Source: Pseudomonas sp. ACN8 (GTDB lineage Bacteria > Pseudomonadota > Gammaproteobacteria > Pseudomonadales > Pseudomonadaceae). From it: DNA of 64,000 bases. How positions within the stretch are numbered: the stretch's first letter is position 1; every line of letters starts with the position of its first letter. The notes below the pieces were generated by a model, which saw nothing but the letters and a program-made list of their open reading frames with translations, ran no database searches and was not told the origin of the DNA. Positions 26,031 to 35,698 of this stretch are shown in pieces. Location: positions 1-64,000 of the forward strand of contig NZ_MRCS01000005.1 of assembly GCF_002303925.1 (NCBI RefSeq), read 5' to 3'. The translations under genes were made by a program, and so were the position numbers.

Positions 26031-28355
26031 ATGTCGCGTCAACAACCACAAGTACCGGTCAGTTCACCACGTTTGCTCGCATCGGCCATCGGCATGGCGA
26101 TTACTGCCGGGTCTGCGGGCCACATGGTTTTCGCGGCGGAAAAAACCGACGAAAAAGCACCGGACAAAGTGATTTCGCTGGGCGCCACCGCCATCACCGG
26201 CGAAGCCCAGGACGAGACAACCTACAACGTCGAGAAAGCCTCCTCGCCCAAGTACACCGCCCCGCTGATCGACACGCCGCGCTCGGTGACCGTCGTTCCG
26301 CAACAGGTTCTGAAAGACACCGGCTCGCTCAACCTGCAGGACGCGCTGCGCACTGTTCCGGGCATCACCTTCGGTGCGGGTGAAGGCGGTAACCCTCAGG
26401 GCGACCGTCCGTTCATCCGCGGTTTCGACGCCCAGGGCGACACCTACCTGGACGGTGTGCGCGATACCGGCTCCCAGAGCCGCGAAATCTTCGCCGTTGA
26501 ATCGATCGAAGTCAGCAAGGGCCCGAACTCCGCCATCGGTGGTCGTGGCGCCGCGGGCGGCAGCATCAACCTGGTCAGCAAGAAAGCTCACCTGGGCGAT
26601 TCGCTCGACGGTGGTTTCACCTGGGGCTCCGATCAGACCCAGCGCTACACCTTCGACGGCAACTACCAGTTCACCGACACCGCCGCTGGCCGTCTGAACC
26701 TGCTGAGCCACGAGAGCAACGTCGCCGGACGTGACAGCGTCAACTACGACCGTTGGGGTGTCGCACCGTCCCTGGCCTTCGGTCTGGGCACCGACACTCG
26801 CGTCAACCTCGACTACTACCATCTTGAAAGCAACGACCTGCCGGACTCGGGTATTCCGTACTCCATCCCGGTCGGTGGCTCGGCTGCCCGTACCAAGTCC
26901 AACCCGGACAAGCCGAATGACGGCGGTGACAGCAGCAACTTCTATGGTCTGACCGATCGCGACTTCCGCAAGACCCGCACCGACACCGCGACCTTCGCCA
27001 TCGAGCACGACCTGAGCGACTCGCTGACCATCAAGAACACCCTGCGTCACGGCTCCAGCATGCAGGATTACATCCTGACCCAGCCGGACGACAGTAAAGG
27101 CAACGTCAACAACGGCAGTGTCTGGCGTCGGGCGAATACCCGCGTGAGCAACACCGAGACCACCACCAACCAGACCGACCTGTTTGGTGATATCTACATC
27201 GCCGGGTTCAAGAACAGCTTCTCCACCGGTGTCGAATACACACACGAGGAAAGTGAAAAATCCTCGTACAACGTCAACACGGACACCACCCCGAGAACGG
27301 CAGCGGTAACCAATAACTGCTCGCCAGCCCTGATCGGCGCGCCAAGCGGTTACAACTGCACCTCGCTGTCCAACCCGAACCCGAATGATCCGTGGAGCGG
27401 TGCCATCTCGCGCAACTACGCGGGCACCGACACCAAGGCCAACACCTACGCACTGTATGTGTTCGACACCCTGACATTGACCGAGCAGTGGCTGGTGAAC
27501 ATGGGCCTGCGCTACGACCATTTCGACACCGACTACAAAACCTTCAACGGTTCCAGCGTGACCACGTCCAAGGGCGATGACACCAGCGAATTCGTTACCG
27601 GTCAGTTCGGTGTGGTGTACAAACCCGCCGAAAACGGCAGCATCTATGCGTCCTACGCGACGTCTGCCACGCCACCGGGCAACACCCTGGGTGAAGGTTC
27701 GGAAGGCAACCCGTTGGGTGGCACGCCGGATCGCAATGGCAACCTGCTGAAAAGCGACATGGAGCCGGAAACCACCAAGAACTACGAAATCGGTACCAAG
27801 TGGGACCTGCTGAACGATCGTCTGTCCCTGACTGCCGACATCTTCCGCACCGAGAAAGAAAACGCTCGTGTGCAGACCAACACCACGACTTACGAAAACG
27901 TCGGCAAAACCCGTGTTCAAGGTGTCGAACTGTCGGCCACCGGCAAGCTCACCGACAAATGGCAGGTCTTCGCCGGTTACGCCTACATGGACAGCGAGCA
28001 AGTCGATGGCGGCGACATGCCGGCAAACAAAGCCAACGATGGCAACGAATTGCCTAACACGCCGAAAAACAGCGCCAGCCTGTGGACGACCTATCAAGTC
28101 ACGCCGAAGCTGACCATTGGCGGCGGTGCGTTCTATGTCGACGACGTGTTCGGCAGTGCCGCCAACACCACCATGGTCGATTCCTACGTTCGTTACGACG
28201 CGATGGCGGCCTACAAGCTGAGCAAGAACGTCGATTTGCAACTGAACGTGCAGAACCTGACCGACGAGACCTACTACGACAAGGCGTTCTCGACTCACTT
28301 CGCCAACCAGGCAGCCGGTCGCACCGCTTTGCTGAGTACCAACTTCCACTTCTGA
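26031..28355 (+). CDS. piuA: TonB-dependent siderophore receptor PiuA (Fiu-like)
   Basis: A 774-residue outer-membrane receptor. After an N-terminal export signal (about residues 1-36, ending HMVFA) comes a plug domain (about residues 70-190: APLIDTPRSVTVVPQQVL, then GGRGAAGGSINLVSKK). A 22-strand barrel follows, ending in a terminal aromatic strand (AAGRTALLSTNFHF). PiuA/Fiu receptors take up monomeric catecholate iron complexes and siderophore-conjugated antibiotics. ATG 26031 has a GGGGGAGGGG site upstream. The divergent piuC and the shared Fur-like region mark it as iron-repressed. Confidence 0.93.
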   Translation: MSRQQPQVPVSSPRLLASAIGMAITAGSAGHMVFAAEKTDEKAPDKVISLGATAITGEAQDETTYNVEKASSPKYTAPLIDTPRSVTVVPQQVLKDTGSLNLQDALRTVPGITFGAGEGGNPQGDRPFIRGFDAQGDTYLDGVRDTGSQSREIFAVESIEVSKGPNSAIGGRGAAGGSINLVSKKAHLGDSLDGGFTWGSDQTQRYTFDGNYQFTDTAAGRLNLLSHESNVAGRDSVNYDRWGVAPSLAFGLGTDTRVNLDYYHLESNDLPDSGIPYSIPVGGSAARTKSNPDKPNDGGDSSNFYGLTDRDFRKTRTDTATFAIEHDLSDSLTIKNTLRHGSSMQDYILTQPDDSKGNVNNGSVWRRANTRVSNTETTTNQTDLFGDIYIAGFKNSFSTGVEYTHEESEKSSYNVNTDTTPRTAAVTNNCSPALIGAPSGYNCTSLSNPNPNDPWSGAISRNYAGTDTKANTYALYVFDTLTLTEQWLVNMGLRYDHFDTDYKTFNGSSVTTSKGDDTSEFVTGQFGVVYKPAENGSIYASYATSATPPGNTLGEGSEGNPLGGTPDRNGNLLKSDMEPETTKNYEIGTKWDLLNDRLSLTADIFRTEKENARVQTNTTTYENVGKTRVQGVELSATGKLTDKWQVFAGYAYMDSEQVDGGDMPANKANDGNELPNTPKNSASLWTTYQVTPKLTIGGGAFYVDDVFGSAANTTMVDSYVRYDAMAAYKLSKNVDLQLNVQNLTDETYYDKAFSTHFANQAAGRTALLSTNFHF

Positions 28356-28379
28356 TGGAAATGCGACCAACAACTTCCT

Positions 28380-28476
28380 GTAGGAGCGAGCATGCTCGCG
28401 ATGGTCGTCAACGATAACGCGACTAGCCTGACCCCCGCGTCGTTCTCGAGTTTTTCGCGAGCAGGCTCGCTCCTAC
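28380..28476. repeat. REP doublet (REPIN), 98-bp class (97 bp)
   Basis: Arms GTAGGAGCGAGCATGCTCGCG and CGCGAGCAGGCTCGCTCCTAC flank ATGGTCGTCAACGATAACGCG. Confidence 0.9.
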
Positions 28477-28493
28477 ATAGTTGGTGTGTGGCC

Positions 28494-28526
28494 AGGCCCC
28501 GTTCATCCACATGAACGGGGCCTTTG
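28494..28526 (+). terminator. Probable terminator after piuA
   Basis: A perfect 13-bp stem (AGGCCCCGTTCAT / ATGAACGGGGCCT) with a CCAC loop. The following T-run is only three bases, so termination may be partial. Confidence 0.65.
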
Positions 28527-28609
28527 TGCGTAAAAAAGAATGCTTCTCGACAACCCCACGGCATAATGCGCGCCGTGATGAATCAATTTGAACGAACAAG
28601 GCGAGCGAC

Positions 28610-31138
28610 GTGTTGAAGAAAACCCTGTTCCAGTTGCACTGGTTTTTCGGAATCAGCGCCGGGCTGGTCCTGGCCCTGATGGGCATCACCGGGGCGGCGG
28701 TGTCGTTTCAGGATGAAATCCTGAGCACACTCAACCCTTCCGTGTTGCAGGTCGATAAACAGGTCGCCGGTGTGCTGCCGCCCGTCGAACTGGTGGAGCG
28801 AATCGAAGCCGCGTCGGGCAAAAAAGTCTCGATGCTCACCGTGGAAACCGACAGCGGCAACGCCGCCAAAGTGTGGTTCACCCCGCCACCGGGCGAGCGC
28901 CGTGGCGAGATGCGCTACTTCGATCCCTACACCGCCGAATTCCTTGGCGACGCCACCGGCCAGGACTTCTTCGGCCTGATGTTGCAACTGCACCGCTTTC
29001 TCGCCATGGGTGACACAGGTCGGCAGATCACCGGCGCGTGCACGCTGATCCTGGTGTTTTTCTGCCTGTCCGGCCTGTACCTGCGCTGGCCTCGCCAGTG
29101 GAGAAGCTGGCGCGCCTGGCTGACTCTGGACTGGAAGAAAAAGGGCCGCAGCTTCAACTGGGACCTGCACTCGGTGGCCGGCACCTGGTGCCTGGTGTTT
29201 TACCTCCTGGCGGCGATAACCGGGCTGTCCTGGTCCTACGAGTGGTACAACAAAGGCCTGACCCGCTTGCTCTCCGACTCACCGCAGAGCGAACGCGTGC
29301 GCGGCGGACGCGGGCCTGCGCCGAGCGGTCCGGCACCGACAGCCGATTACGCGGCGATGTGGAGCAGCATCTACAGCGCGGCCGGTCCGCTACTCAGTTC
29401 CTATAACGTACGCATGCCGCCCGTGGCCGGGCAACCCGCGACTGTGTACTTCCTGCTGAAAAGTTCGCCTCACGACCGCGCCCTGAACCAGATCACCCTC
29501 GATCCGGCCACCGGCGTGGTCAAGCGCGTTGATCGCTACAGCGACAAGAGCCTCAAGGCGCAACTGCTGACCAGCATCTATGCGCTGCACGTCGGCAGTT
29601 ATTTCGGCATCGCCGGGCGCATCATCCTGACCATCACCGCGCTGACCATGCCGCTGTTCTTCGTCACAGGCTGGATGCTGTACCTGGATCGTCGGCGCAA
29701 AAAACGCCAGATAAAAGAGGCGCGCAAAGACCTCGTGCAACCCGCCAGCGATGCGCCGACGTGGCTGATCGGCTTCGCCAGCCAAAGTGGTTTTGCCGAA
29801 CAGCTGGCATGGCAAACCGCCGGGCAATTGCAGGCCGCAGGCTTGCCGGTCAAAGTGCAACCGTTGGCGGACGTCAGCGAGCAGGACTTGCATGAATCGA
29901 ACAATGCCTTGTTCGTGGTCAGCACCTTTGGCGACGGCGAAGCACCGGACAGCGCCCGCGGTTTCGAACGCAAGGTACTGGGCCGCACTCCAAGTCTGGA
30001 ACGCCTGAACTATGCAGTACTCGGCCTCGGCGACCGGCAATATCAACACTTCTGCGGATTCGCCAAGCGCCTGCACACCTGGCTCGGCGAACACGGCGGC
30101 AAAACCTTGTTCGCCCCGGTGGAGGTCGACAGCGGTGACCCTTACGCCTTGCGTCACTGGCAACAGCAATTGGGCCTGTTGACCGGCCAGGCTCCCGTCG
30201 ATACCTGGCAAGCGCCCGGCTACAACAACTGGACCCTGCTGCATCGTGAACTGCTCAATCCGGACAGCAATGGTTCGCCGGTGTACTTGCTGGGCCTCAA
30301 GCCTCCTTCCACCAGCAGTTGGCTGGCAGGCGACCTGGTGGAAGTGATGCCACGCAATTGCCCGTGGGCCATCGAGCACTTCCTCGACGGCATGGGGATT
30401 CACGGGGAAACCAGAGTGCAACTCAACGGCCTGGAAGAAACCCTCGAACAGGCCCTGGCCAGCCGCCAGTTGCCGGAGAACCGCACCCATCTGGTCGGCC
30501 TGCACGCTCAAGCACTGGCAGAGGCCCTCGTACCGTTGGCCATGCGCGAGTATTCCATTGCCTCGATCCCGGCCGATGGCGTGCTGGAATTGATCGTGCG
30601 CCAGGAAGTGCATGCCGACGGCAACCTCGGCGTCGGCTCCGGCTGGTTGACCGAGCACGCGCCGGTGGGCAGTTCCATCAGCCTGCGCGTGCGGCGCAAC
30701 AGTGGTTTCCATCTGCCGGCCCAAGCGGTGCCGATGATCCTGCTGGGCAATGGCACGGGGCTGGCCGGGTTGCGCAGCCTGCTCAAGGCCCGGATCGCCG
30801 ATGGTCAGCAACGTCACTGGCTGTTGTTTGGCGAGCGCCATCGCGAGCACGACTACCTGTGCCAAAAGGAGCTGGAGGAGTGGCTGATCAATGGTGACCT
30901 GGCGCGCCTCGACCTGGCGTTTTCCCGCGACCAGGCCGAAAAGTTCTACGTGCAGGATCGCCTGCGTGAATCGGCAGCCGAGCTCAAGAAGTGGCTGGCG
31001 GACGGTGCGGTGATCTACATCTGCGGCAGCCTTCAAGGCATGGCTTCGGGCGTGGACCAGGTGCTCAACGAGGTGCTGGGCGCCGCCGAAGTGGAGCGCC
31101 TGATCGAACAGGGCCGCTACCGCCGCGACGTGTACTGA
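28610..31138 (+). CDS. PepSY membrane protein fused to a flavodoxin/CysJ-type reductase
   Basis: This 842-residue fusion has a PepSY-associated membrane part at residues 1-370 with four hydrophobic segments (such as [20 protein letters not shown]). A flavodoxin domain follows at about 385-520 ([17 protein letters not shown] is the FMN loop, [18 protein letters not shown] the second). Residues 540-842 form an FAD/NADPH reductase ([41 protein letters not shown]). It probably moves electrons from NADPH across the inner membrane to reduce ferric siderophores. The next-door piuA and the P. aeruginosa piu locus support this. GTG 28610 follows AAGGCGA; TTG at the next codon is an alternative. Confidence 0.88.
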   Translation: MLKKTLFQLHWFFGISAGLVLALMGITGAAVSFQDEILSTLNPSVLQVDKQVAGVLPPVELVERIEAASGKKVSMLTVETDSGNAAKVWFTPPPGERRGEMRYFDPYTAEFLGDATGQDFFGLMLQLHRFLAMGDTGRQITGACTLILVFFCLSGLYLRWPRQWRSWRAWLTLDWKKKGRSFNWDLHSVAGTWCLVFYLLAAITGLSWSYEWYNKGLTRLLSDSPQSERVRGGRGPAPSGPAPTADYAAMWSSIYSAAGPLLSSYNVRMPPVAGQPATVYFLLKSSPHDRALNQITLDPATGVVKRVDRYSDKSLKAQLLTSIYALHVGSYFGIAGRIILTITALTMPLFFVTGWMLYLDRRRKKRQIKEARKDLVQPASDAPTWLIGFASQSGFAEQLAWQTAGQLQAAGLPVKVQPLADVSEQDLHESNNALFVVSTFGDGEAPDSARGFERKVLGRTPSLERLNYAVLGLGDRQYQHFCGFAKRLHTWLGEHGGKTLFAPVEVDSGDPYALRHWQQQLGLLTGQAPVDTWQAPGYNNWTLLHRELLNPDSNGSPVYLLGLKPPSTSSWLAGDLVEVMPRNCPWAIEHFLDGMGIHGETRVQLNGLEETLEQALASRQLPENRTHLVGLHAQALAEALVPLAMREYSIASIPADGVLELIVRQEVHADGNLGVGSGWLTEHAPVGSSISLRVRRNSGFHLPAQAVPMILLGNGTGLAGLRSLLKARIADGQQRHWLLFGERHREHDYLCQKELEEWLINGDLARLDLAFSRDQAEKFYVQDRLRESAAELKKWLADGAVIYICGSLQGMASGVDQVLNEVLGAAEVERLIEQGRYRRDVY

Positions 31139-31153
31139 CCCAATGATTTCCCT

Positions 31154-31251
31154 GTAGGAGCGAGCTTGCTCGCGATGGTCGTTAACGATGACGCGTTCAT
31201 ACAGGATGAGCGCGTTATCCTCAGGTTCATCGCGAGCAAGCTCGCTCCTAC
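31154..31251. repeat. REP doublet (REPIN), 98-bp class
   Basis: Arms GTAGGAGCGAGCTTGCTCGCG and CGCGAGCAAGCTCGCTCCTAC flank ATGGTCGTTAACGATGACGCG. It lies between two convergent genes. Confidence 0.92.
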
Positions 31252-31267
31252 AGGGACCCAGAGTCAG

Positions 31268-32809
31268 TCAGACCGGCTGCAACTTCTGCTCGAATACAGA
31301 CACCCCGTCCAGGTCCCGCAACACCACGCTCAACTCCCCCGTTTGCCCATCGATATTCACCTCGCCAAAAAACTGAAATCCGGCAAACGGCGAGACGTTC
31401 TGCGCCGGCGGCGCCTTCTCGAACACCACTTCAGGACCAAAGGTCTTATCCAGCGCGTTCGGCCCGAAGCTGCCGGCATTCAACGGCCCGGCGACGAACT
31501 CCCAGAACGCCTCGAAATCCTGGAACGCCGCCCGATCCGGGTGGTAATGATGGGCCGCGCAGTAATGCACATCCGCGGTCAGGAACAGGAAATTGCGCAC
31601 CTGCTGCGCCCGCAGGAAACCGAGTAATTCGGCGATCTCCAGTTCGCGCCCCTGGGCCGGGCCGGGGTCACCGTTGGCCACCGCTTCCCAGCGCGCGACA
31701 CCGGGACTGACTTCACCATCGGGCACGCCGAGGCCAATGGGCATGTCGGCGGCGATCACTTTCCATTGCGCCTTCGAGGCCTGCATTTCACGCTTGAGCC
31801 AGTCCAGTTGCTCACGCCCGAGGAAGGGTTTTTCAGCGCCCAGATTGTCATCGTTGGCCCCGCGATAACTGCGCATGTCCAGCACGAAAACATCGAGCAG
31901 CGGCCCGTAGCCAAGCTTGCGATAGATCCGCCCGCCGCCATCGCCGCTCTGCAAACGCATCGGCGCGTATTCGAGCCAGGCCTGGCGTGCGCGGCCCACC
32001 AGGCTGTGGATATCCTTGTCCTGATAACGCGCATCCAGCTGTTTGCCTGGCGACCAGTTGTTCACCACTTCGTGGTCGTCCCACTGCCAGATCTGCGGGA
32101 CCTCGGCGTTGAAACGACGGATGTTTTCGTCCATCAGGTTGTAGCGATAGTTGCCGCGATACTCATCGAGGGTCTCGGCGACTTTGCTCTTGGCTTCGGT
32201 GGTGATGTTGCGCCACACCCGGCCGCCTTCCGTGGTGAGCTGCGCCGGGATCGGGCCGTCGGCGTAAATGGTGTCGCCGCTGTGGATAAAAAAATCCGGC
32301 AGACGCAGGCGCATTGCTTCGTAGATGCGCATGCCGCCAATGTCCGGGTTGATGCCGAAGCCCTGCCCGACGGTGTCGCCGCTCCAGACAAAGCGAATGT
32401 CGCGGCGGGTTTGCGGCACGCTGCGCAAATGACCGAACCAGGGCTCGCTGGCGACGCCGCTCTGGGCTTCCTCGAATTGCACGCGATAGAAAATCGCCTG
32501 GTCGGCGGGCAGCCCGGTGAGCTCGACCCGGGCAGTGAAATCGGTGCGCGCATCGGCCAGGGGCGAGACGAATCGCCGGGGGTTGGGAAACAGGCTGCGG
32601 GTGTCCCACTCCACCACCATCCGCGCGGGGCGATCGCAGCGGCTCCAGATGATTGCCCGGTCGCCCAGCAGGTCGCCGGACTGCACGCCGTCGGTGAGTT
32701 GCGGCCGATCCTTGACCGAAGCGATCACCGCCGGCGCCAGCCCCGGCAACAACAGCCCGGCGCCGACCGCTTGCATGACACGACGGCGCCCGAGGTTGAA
32801 ATCGCTCAT
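31268..32809 (-). CDS. PhoD-like alkaline phosphatase/phosphodiesterase
   Basis: A 513-residue PhoD-family metallophosphoesterase. The N terminus (LGRRRVMQAVGAGLLLPGLAPA) looks like a twin-arginine export signal. A PhoD N-terminal domain precedes the catalytic domain, whose metal-binding motifs are WSGDTVGQG, IHSGDTIYADGP, WDDHEVVNNW and LTADVHYCAAHHYHPD. PhoD enzymes use iron and calcium and cleave phosphomonoesters and phosphodiesters outside the inner membrane. GGGAGAAC precedes the ATG. I saw no clear Pho box in the short upstream region. It appears monocistronic between two REP doublets. Confidence 0.9.
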   Translation of the reverse strand: MSDFNLGRRRVMQAVGAGLLLPGLAPAVIASVKDRPQLTDGVQSGDLLGDRAIIWSRCDRPARMVVEWDTRSLFPNPRRFVSPLADARTDFTARVELTGLPADQAIFYRVQFEEAQSGVASEPWFGHLRSVPQTRRDIRFVWSGDTVGQGFGINPDIGGMRIYEAMRLRLPDFFIHSGDTIYADGPIPAQLTTEGGRVWRNITTEAKSKVAETLDEYRGNYRYNLMDENIRRFNAEVPQIWQWDDHEVVNNWSPGKQLDARYQDKDIHSLVGRARQAWLEYAPMRLQSGDGGGRIYRKLGYGPLLDVFVLDMRSYRGANDDNLGAEKPFLGREQLDWLKREMQASKAQWKVIAADMPIGLGVPDGEVSPGVARWEAVANGDPGPAQGRELEIAELLGFLRAQQVRNFLFLTADVHYCAAHHYHPDRAAFQDFEAFWEFVAGPLNAGSFGPNALDKTFGPEVVFEKAPPAQNVSPFAGFQFFGEVNIDGQTGELSVVLRDLDGVSVFEQKLQPV

Positions 32810-32893
32810 GGTGTTCTCCCTGAAAAAGGAAAAACTAAAGCATGGCCCTATGACCCTGGCATGACACAGGTCTTCCCAGCGCTGCAGATCCCT

Positions 32894-32981
32894 GTGGGAG
32901 CGAGCTTGCTCGCGATGGCCTTTTCACACTCAACATTTATGTCGACTGACACACCGCAATCGCGAGCAAGCTCGCTCCTAC
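32894..32981. repeat. REP doublet (REPIN), 88-bp class
   Basis: Arms GTGGGAGCGAGCTTGCTCGCG and CGCGAGCAAGCTCGCTCCTAC surround CACTCAACATTTATGTCG. Confidence 0.9.
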
Positions 32982-33005
32982 AGGGGGCAGGAACAAGGAC
33001 AGGTG

Positions 33006-34745
33006 TCAGGCGGTGACGGGTTCTACCGCCAACTCCACCGTCTCCGGCCGCTTGACCAGCGCATACACCACCGCCGTCAACAGGCTCCCCGCCACAATCG
33101 CCAACAAATAAAGCAGCGCATGGTTGATCGCATTCGGGATCGCCAGCACGAACAACCCACCGTGGGGCGCCATCAATTTACAGCCGAAATACATCGACAA
33201 CGCACCGGTCAGCGCACCGCCGGCGATGCTCGCCGGAATCACCCGCAGCGGGTCTTTCGCCGCAAATGGGATCGCCCCTTCGGAGATGAAACACAGCCCC
33301 AGTACCAGTGCTGCTTTACCGGCTTCGCGCTCAGCCTGCGCAAACTTGCGCCGGGCAATGAACGTAGCAATGCCCAGGCCGATCGGCGGCACCATGCCGG
33401 CCGCCATGGTCGCCGCCATCGGTGCGTAACTCTGCGACGCCAGCAACCCTACCGAGAACGCATAGGCCGCCTTGTTGATCGGCCCGCCGAGGTCGACGCA
33501 CATCATGCCACCCAGCAGCACACCGAGCAGAATCGCGTTGGTGGTGCCCATGCTGTCGAGGAAATGCGTGAGCCCGGCGAGCATCCCGGCCACCGGTTTA
33601 CCGACCACGTAGATCATCACCAGACCGGTGAACAGGCTCGCCAGCAGCGGGATGATCAGGATCGGCTTGAGTGCCTCAAGGCTTTGCGGCAATCGTGCAT
33701 AACGGTTGATCGCCTTGGCCGCGTAACCGGCCAGAAATCCGGCAATGATCCCGCCGATGAAACCGGCGCCCAGGGTGCTCGCCAGCATGCCGCCGATCAT
33801 CCCCGGCGCGAGGCCCGGACGGTCGGCAATGGAATAGGCGATATAACCCGCCAACAGCGGCACCATCAGCTTGAACGCAGTGTCGCCGCCGATCTGCATC
33901 AACGCCGCCGCCAGCGTGCCCTCCTCCTTGAAAGCGGTGATGCCGAACACGAACGACAAGGCGATCATCAAGCCGCCGGCCACCACCATTGGCAACATGA
34001 ACGACACGCCGGTCAGCAGGTGTTTATAAACGCCCGTCTTCTCCTGTTTGGCCGTTGTCTTGGCTGCACTCGAGGCGTTTTCCTGCTGACCTTCGGCCAA
34101 GGCTTTTTTCAAGGTCGCCTCGGCTTGCTTGAGAGCAATGCCGGTGCCACAGCGATAGATTTTCTTGCCGGCGAAACGCTCGGTGGCGACTTCGATATCG
34201 GCCGCCAGCAGCACCACATCGGCCTCGGCAATGGCTTGTGCGCTCAATGGATTGCGCGCGCCGACCGAGCCCTGGGTTTCCACCTGCAGGTCATAACCCA
34301 GGCGCTTGGCCGCTTGCTGCAAGGCCTCGGCGGCCATGAACGTGTGAGCGACACCCGTCGGGCACGCGGTGACGGCCACCAGTCGCGGCGCGTTCTGGAC
34401 GACCGCCACAGGTTCGACGACGGCCTCTTCAGCGGCGTAGACCTGTGCCTCCTGCGCACCACGTCGCAGCACGGCTTCCACGTCCTGCAGGGCCTGGGCC
34501 GGGGTGCTCTGGAACAGCCGCTTGCCAACAAACCGCGACATCTCCACCGGCGCGCTGGTCACCAGCAGCACCCACTCGGCCGCGTCAAGGGTGGCCGCCG
34601 ACAGTTGTTTTTCGGGATGCGCGGCATCGGTGACTTCGACGCTGGTGCTCCAGCCCTGACGCTGGGCCGCGGCATCGAGCAGCCGGGCACACAGCACACT
34701 GGTGACCATGCCGTTCGGGCAGGCCGTAACGATGGCTAACTTCAT
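33006..34745 (-). CDS. fruA: Fructose PTS EIIBC component FruA
   Basis: This 579-residue permease phosphorylates fructose to fructose-1-phosphate as it enters. It has two tandem EIIB domains: an N-terminal one with Cys9 (TACPNGMVTS) and the main one with the phosphorylated Cys128 (TACPTGVAHT). A C-terminal EIIC domain with eight to ten membrane segments follows (from about residue 240, YKHLLTGVSFMLPMVVAGG). It is the last gene of fruBKA, 11 bp after fruK. A REP doublet follows its stop. Confidence 0.95.
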   Translation of the reverse strand: MKLAIVTACPNGMVTSVLCARLLDAAAQRQGWSTSVEVTDAAHPEKQLSAATLDAAEWVLLVTSAPVEMSRFVGKRLFQSTPAQALQDVEAVLRRGAQEAQVYAAEEAVVEPVAVVQNAPRLVAVTACPTGVAHTFMAAEALQQAAKRLGYDLQVETQGSVGARNPLSAQAIAEADVVLLAADIEVATERFAGKKIYRCGTGIALKQAEATLKKALAEGQQENASSAAKTTAKQEKTGVYKHLLTGVSFMLPMVVAGGLMIALSFVFGITAFKEEGTLAAALMQIGGDTAFKLMVPLLAGYIAYSIADRPGLAPGMIGGMLASTLGAGFIGGIIAGFLAGYAAKAINRYARLPQSLEALKPILIIPLLASLFTGLVMIYVVGKPVAGMLAGLTHFLDSMGTTNAILLGVLLGGMMCVDLGGPINKAAYAFSVGLLASQSYAPMAATMAAGMVPPIGLGIATFIARRKFAQAEREAGKAALVLGLCFISEGAIPFAAKDPLRVIPASIAGGALTGALSMYFGCKLMAPHGGLFVLAIPNAINHALLYLLAIVAGSLLTAVVYALVKRPETVELAVEPVTA

Positions 34746-34756
34746 GACAAACCCTC

Positions 34757-35698
34757 TTATTGTTCTGTCAGGGGACGCACGCGTACACCCTGTTCAAGCT
34801 GCGCCAGTTGCGCTGCATCGCCAATGCCGAATCCGATCTGGGTCACTGCCATCGCGGCAATCGCCGTGGCGGTGCGCAAGGTCTGCTCCGGCGTATCGGC
34901 ACTGAGCAAACCGTGGAGCATCCCCGCCAGCAACGAATCACCCGCGCCCACCGTGCTGGCGACGCTGACCTTGGGTGGCGTGGCATGCAATGCCGAGCCG
35001 ACGCTGAACCAGTTCACGCCTTCGGCACCGTGGGAGATCACCACATGCTCGATGCCCTGAGCGTGCAAACGCTCCGCCGCTATGGATTGGGCGCTGACCG
35101 ACACGACCTCGCAGTCGAGCACCTCGGCCAGCTCTTCAGTGTTGGGTTTGATCAGCCACGGCCCCGCTTTGAGCGCAGCACGCAACGCCTCGCCACTGGT
35201 GTCGAGTGCGACGTTAAGCCCCAGTTCTTTCAAGCGTACAATCAACGCCTGCAACCACTGCCCACTCACGCCCAACGGCAAGCTGCCAGCGACCACGACA
35301 GCATCGTGTCCCGGCGCAATCTGCTCCAGTCGATCCATCAAGGCCTGCTGCGCCGCCTCGCTGACCTGCGGTCCCGGCCCGTTGATGTCGGTGATGCGCC
35401 CGTCGCTTTCCGCCAGTTTGATATTGCTGCGGGTCTCGCCTGGTACACGGATGAAGGCATCGACAAAACCGCGTTTGGCGAACAACGTTTCAAAGGCTTG
35501 CAGGTTGTCTTCGCCGAGAAAGCCACTGACGGTCAGCTGATGCCCGAGGTCGGCCAGCACTTGCGCCACGTTCACGCCTTTGCCGGCGGCGTGGGTGTGC
35601 ATCACATCGCTGCGGTTGACCTGGCCGGCTTCAAGGCGCGGCAACTGGACGGTCAGGTCCAGCGCCGGGTTGAGGGTCAGGGTAAGAATCCGGGCCAT
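34757..35698 (-). CDS. fruK: 1-Phosphofructokinase FruK
   Basis: A 313-residue PfkB-family kinase that converts fructose-1-phosphate to fructose-1,6-bisphosphate. The catalytic GAGDSLLAGM (residues 251-260) holds the general base Asp254, and the N terminus has the substrate loop AAGKGVNVAQVL. Its ATG overlaps the fruB stop by one base (TAATG), so it is translationally coupled. Confidence 0.96.
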   Translation of the reverse strand: MARILTLTLNPALDLTVQLPRLEAGQVNRSDVMHTHAAGKGVNVAQVLADLGHQLTVSGFLGEDNLQAFETLFAKRGFVDAFIRVPGETRSNIKLAESDGRITDINGPGPQVSEAAQQALMDRLEQIAPGHDAVVVAGSLPLGVSGQWLQALIVRLKELGLNVALDTSGEALRAALKAGPWLIKPNTEELAEVLDCEVVSVSAQSIAAERLHAQGIEHVVISHGAEGVNWFSVGSALHATPPKVSVASTVGAGDSLLAGMLHGLLSADTPEQTLRTATAIAAMAVTQIGFGIGDAAQLAQLEQGVRVRPLTEQ

